From IMG/VR virus record IMGVR_UViG_3300045996_003610, positions 1-38,735 of that record: a stretch of 38,735 bases of DNA, one strand, 5' to 3'. Source of the stretch: a virus. Within the stretch, counting starts at the first letter, position 1. Each line of letters begins with the position of its first letter. A program made the position numbers and the translations under genes. Below the pieces are notes generated by a model. It was not told the DNA's origin and did no database searches. It was given only the letters and a program-made list of their open reading frames with translations. Shown in pieces: positions 36,601 through 38,735 of the stretch.

Positions 36601-38010
36601 TCACTTACCGAGGTTACGCAGCGTTGCGTGCAGGCTGGCCGCTTCCGAGCGGGGCGGCGGGGCACCGGGCGGGCGGGCCGCGGCGGCGGTGCGGGTCACG
36701 ATGCTGGAGCGGATGTTTCGCATGTTGTTGATCTTGTCCAGCAGCGAGGCGTCATCGGGGCCGCCGTCATCGTCCGTCGGACCCTGGCCCGGTGCGAAGT
36801 CGGCAATGACCAGCGAGGCCGGGCTGAAGGAGAGGACGATTTTCTTGCCGACGCCGCCCGACGACCGGGTCTTGATCAACTGGAGGCGGACCTGCCCCTT
36901 GGCCTTGAGGTCGTCGGGGGCGTAGATCGTCATGACGTTGTCGGCGGTGTTGATTTTCGACAGGCCGCCCGCGATGTGGCTGTGGTCGTGGTTGCCCTCG
37001 GCCTGGACGGCCGAGCGGTTCAACTGCGACGCCGTCGCCAGCAGGGCGTTCCACTCAATCGCCAGACCCCGGAGTTCCTCGGACACGAATTTGTCCTTGG
37101 TGAACATGTCGGAGGGATCGATCTTCTCGTTGTTGGCCCCCATCAGGTCGAGGTAATCGACCACCAGGGCATCGACCTTGAGACCGGTGGCGATCTCGTG
37201 CTCCCGCAGGAAGGCCCGGATCTGATTGGCGGTGGTCCCGGCCCCCATCTGGACGACCGTGATGTCGCCAGCCGTCTCGCCGAGCTTGCGGATCCGCTGA
37301 TCGACCTCGTCGATGCAGCCCCACAGGTCCTTGGTCGAGAGACCCATGTTCATGCCGTCCAGCCGATTGGAAATCAGCAGTTCGGACAGTTCGAGCGAGA
37401 TGTAGACGACGTTGAGGCCGAGCAGCGACCAGTTGCGGGCGATGTTCTGGAGGAACAGGCTCTTGCCCGCCCCGGAACCGCCCGCGAAGATGTTCAGTTC
37501 GCCGCGGTTGAAACCGCCGTACAATTCCTTGTCCAGGGTGGCCCAGCCGGTCGTCATGACCTTGTTCCGCTCGCGGAGCGTGGTCGCCCGGCCCTTGGGA
37601 TCGGCGTAGTAGGACACCCCCAGGCCCCGCTGGAGGCCGACCTGCATGGCCTCCTTGACCAGGGCTTCGAGTTCACCGAAGCGGTTGTCGGCGATCAGGT
37701 CGGGACCGGAGAAAATCGCCGACTCCAGGGCCTTCCGCTTGCAGAACCGCTCGATCTGGTCGAGGAACCACGCGGCGTGCTTGTCGTTGGTCTCGGCCGG
37801 CGGCACCAGGACGACGTTGGTCTCGCACTCGATCTGTTTCGGCGTCGGCAGGCAGCGGTACTGGTCGGAGTAGTCCTGGATGAAGCGGACGGCCCCCTGG
37901 TAGTCGGGGTCGAAGTAAACATCCCGGACCATCGAGCGGCAGCGGGTGAAGGCCGTCTCGTCCGCGATCATGTATTCCAGCAGGGTCCGCTGCTTGTCCT
38001 GGTACGCCAT
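36601..38010 (-). CDS. replicative DNA helicase, DnaB/gp41-type
   Basis: A 469-residue hexameric helicase of the RecA-like F4 family, close in size to T4 gp41 (475). Walker A is G-G-S-G-A-G-K-S (177-184), followed by Y-I-S-L-E-L-S (203-209) with the conserved glutamate. Walker B is A-L-V-V-D-Y-L-D-L-M (281-290), followed by L-A-T-A-S-Q-L-N-R as motif H3. The N-terminal 130 residues are the helical primase-interaction and collar region. The C-terminal 50 residues are disordered and P/A-rich. It unwinds the fork 5' to 3' ahead of the phage polymerase. It follows the primase gene by 31 bases on the same strand, as a replisome pair. Confidence 0.93.
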   Translation of the reverse strand: MAYQDKQRTLLEYMIADETAFTRCRSMVRDVYFDPDYQGAVRFIQDYSDQYRCLPTPKQIECETNVVLVPPAETNDKHAAWFLDQIERFCKRKALESAIFSGPDLIADNRFGELEALVKEAMQVGLQRGLGVSYYADPKGRATTLRERNKVMTTGWATLDKELYGGFNRGELNIFAGGSGAGKSLFLQNIARNWSLLGLNVVYISLELSELLISNRLDGMNMGLSTKDLWGCIDEVDQRIRKLGETAGDITVVQMGAGTTANQIRAFLREHEIATGLKVDALVVDYLDLMGANNEKIDPSDMFTKDKFVSEELRGLAIEWNALLATASQLNRSAVQAEGNHDHSHIAGGLSKINTADNVMTIYAPDDLKAKGQVRLQLIKTRSSGGVGKKIVLSFSPASLVIADFAPGQGPTDDDGGPDDASLLDKINNMRNIRSSIVTRTAAAARPPGAPPPRSEAASLHATLRNLGK

Positions 38011-38041
38011 AATGCTTGGTGGTCCCGTTAAATCGGGGTCC

Positions 38042-38735
38042 TCACGCCGGCCGCAGCAGTCGCTCCTTCATCATTCTGAACTTGGTCGGATCGTCGCACG
38101 CCCGCTCCAGGATCGACCGGACGGTGTAGACCCGGCCGTACCGCTGGACCGCCTCGGCGGCGTCCTTCACGTCCTTGTCCCACAGGCGGTCGGCGGGTGA
38201 GCGGTAGGCCCACGGGAAGCTGACCATCCAGTCGTTCCGGGCGGCGTAATCGATCAGGCCGGAGCGGTCGGGGCTGCCGTCGGGCAGGACGATCACGGTC
38301 TTGCCGCTCTGCCGCAGCCACTGGGCCTGCTCAACCGTCACGGTTTTGCCCATGACGGCGACGCCGTCGATGGCAATCGCGTCCAGCGGACCCTCGACCA
38401 GAATGACGAATTTACGGTGCGGTTGGGTGAGAACCGAATTGTTGAACAGAAAATGCTTTGGTTTGAATCCGTTGTAGTATTTGGGCTTCCGCGGATCCGT
38501 CGTCCTATCAATCATGCGGGCGGTCCAGCCGACAATATTTCCGTCGTGCAGGAACGGGATGATGACCCGCCGGTGCATGTCCACGGTCTCACTGGGCGAC
38601 CAGTAGTAGGTCCACCGGCTCAGCAGGTCCTCGCCGCGGCCCAGCATGTAGGTCGCGGCGTCCACCGCCCCCTGGGGCGGGTTCGGCTCGGCCAGCCACT
38701 CGACCAGCGGCCGGGACCCCGGCGGCAGCGGAGCT
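38042..38735 (-). CDS. DNA primase, TOPRIM domain (5' part cut by window edge)
   Basis: The frame stays open to the right edge, so at least 230 residues are present and the N-terminus, with any zinc finger, lies outside. Visible are a catalytic-core segment (R-R-V-I-I-P-F-L-H-D-G-N-I-V-G-W-T-A-R-M-I-D) typical of DnaG-type primases, then K-Y-Y-N-G-F, and the TOPRIM motifs V-E-G-P-L-D-A (the glutamate is catalytic) and V-L-P-D-G-S-P-D-R-S-G (the D-x-D-like metal site). It makes RNA primers for lagging-strand synthesis and should act with the helicase encoded next to it. A GTG at 38665 lies inside the conserved region and is not the start. Confidence 0.88.
   Translation of the reverse strand, partial: APLPPGSRPLVEWLAEPNPPQGAVDAATYMLGRGEDLLSRWTYYWSPSETVDMHRRVIIPFLHDGNIVGWTARMIDRTTDPRKPKYYNGFKPKHFLFNNSVLTQPHRKFVILVEGPLDAIAIDGVAVMGKTVTVEQAQWLRQSGKTVIVLPDGSPDRSGLIDYAARNDWMVSFPWAYRSPADRLWDKDVKDAAEAVQRYGRVYTVRSILERACDDPTKFRMMKERLLRPA

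Overview
The window is a high-GC segment of what looks like a tailed bacteriophage of the T4 superfamily. The phage evidence is a DnaB/gp41-type replicative helicase next to a TOPRIM primase, class Ia ribonucleotide reductase (nrdA, nrdB) with a MazG-type pyrophosphohydrolase, an MGME1/RecB-like exonuclease, a PAAR spike protein, a beta-helix tail-spike-like protein, long tightly packed runs of small uncharacterised genes with 4-nt stop/start overlaps, and a recurring NTAAATA box (TATAAATA at best) in front of genes that matches T4-type late promoters. The host is probably an alphaproteobacterium; this rests only on base composition, the abundance of RTX repeats and the cuckoo-like small RNAs described below.

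Layout. 0-7 kb (+): nine tandem paralogous RTX (calcium-binding nonapeptide) genes with two remnants between them. 6.9-8.2 kb (+): two paralogous small lipoproteins, separated by a 0.5-kb leader holding a series of C-run/G-run hairpins. 8.2-8.7 kb (-): three tandem repeat units, each ending in a near-identical intrinsic terminator preceded by GUUUCCUCC, read here as three phage small RNAs with an anti-Shine-Dalgarno motif. 8.7-14.8 kb (mixed strands): small unknowns, a PcfJ-like protein, a GNAT acetyltransferase, and a late cassette ending in a PAAR spike fused to an M15-type peptidase. 14.6-19.3 kb (-): nucleotide metabolism (nrdA, mazG-like, nrdB) plus a small Sm-like protein. 19.4-22.9 kb (-): beta-helix protein and exonuclease. 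23-35.7 kb (-): a run of about 18 mostly unknown genes, several with late-promoter boxes and N-termini like T4 capsid-targeting sequences, so probably virion or head-internal proteins. 35.8-36.5 kb (+): one divergent late gene with a clear terminator. 36.6 kb to the right edge (-): helicase and a primase cut by the window end.

How it fits together. The nrd/mazG block would supply dNTPs to the primase-helicase replisome. The late boxes would switch on the virion genes, including the PAAR-peptidase that could pierce and cut the cell wall. The RTX array, lipoproteins and small-RNA array form an accessory block at the left end with no assigned function. Two perfect hairpins cover Shine-Dalgarno sites (exonuclease and GNAT), which suggests translational control. 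Functions for the unknown genes are not claimed; no database search was possible.
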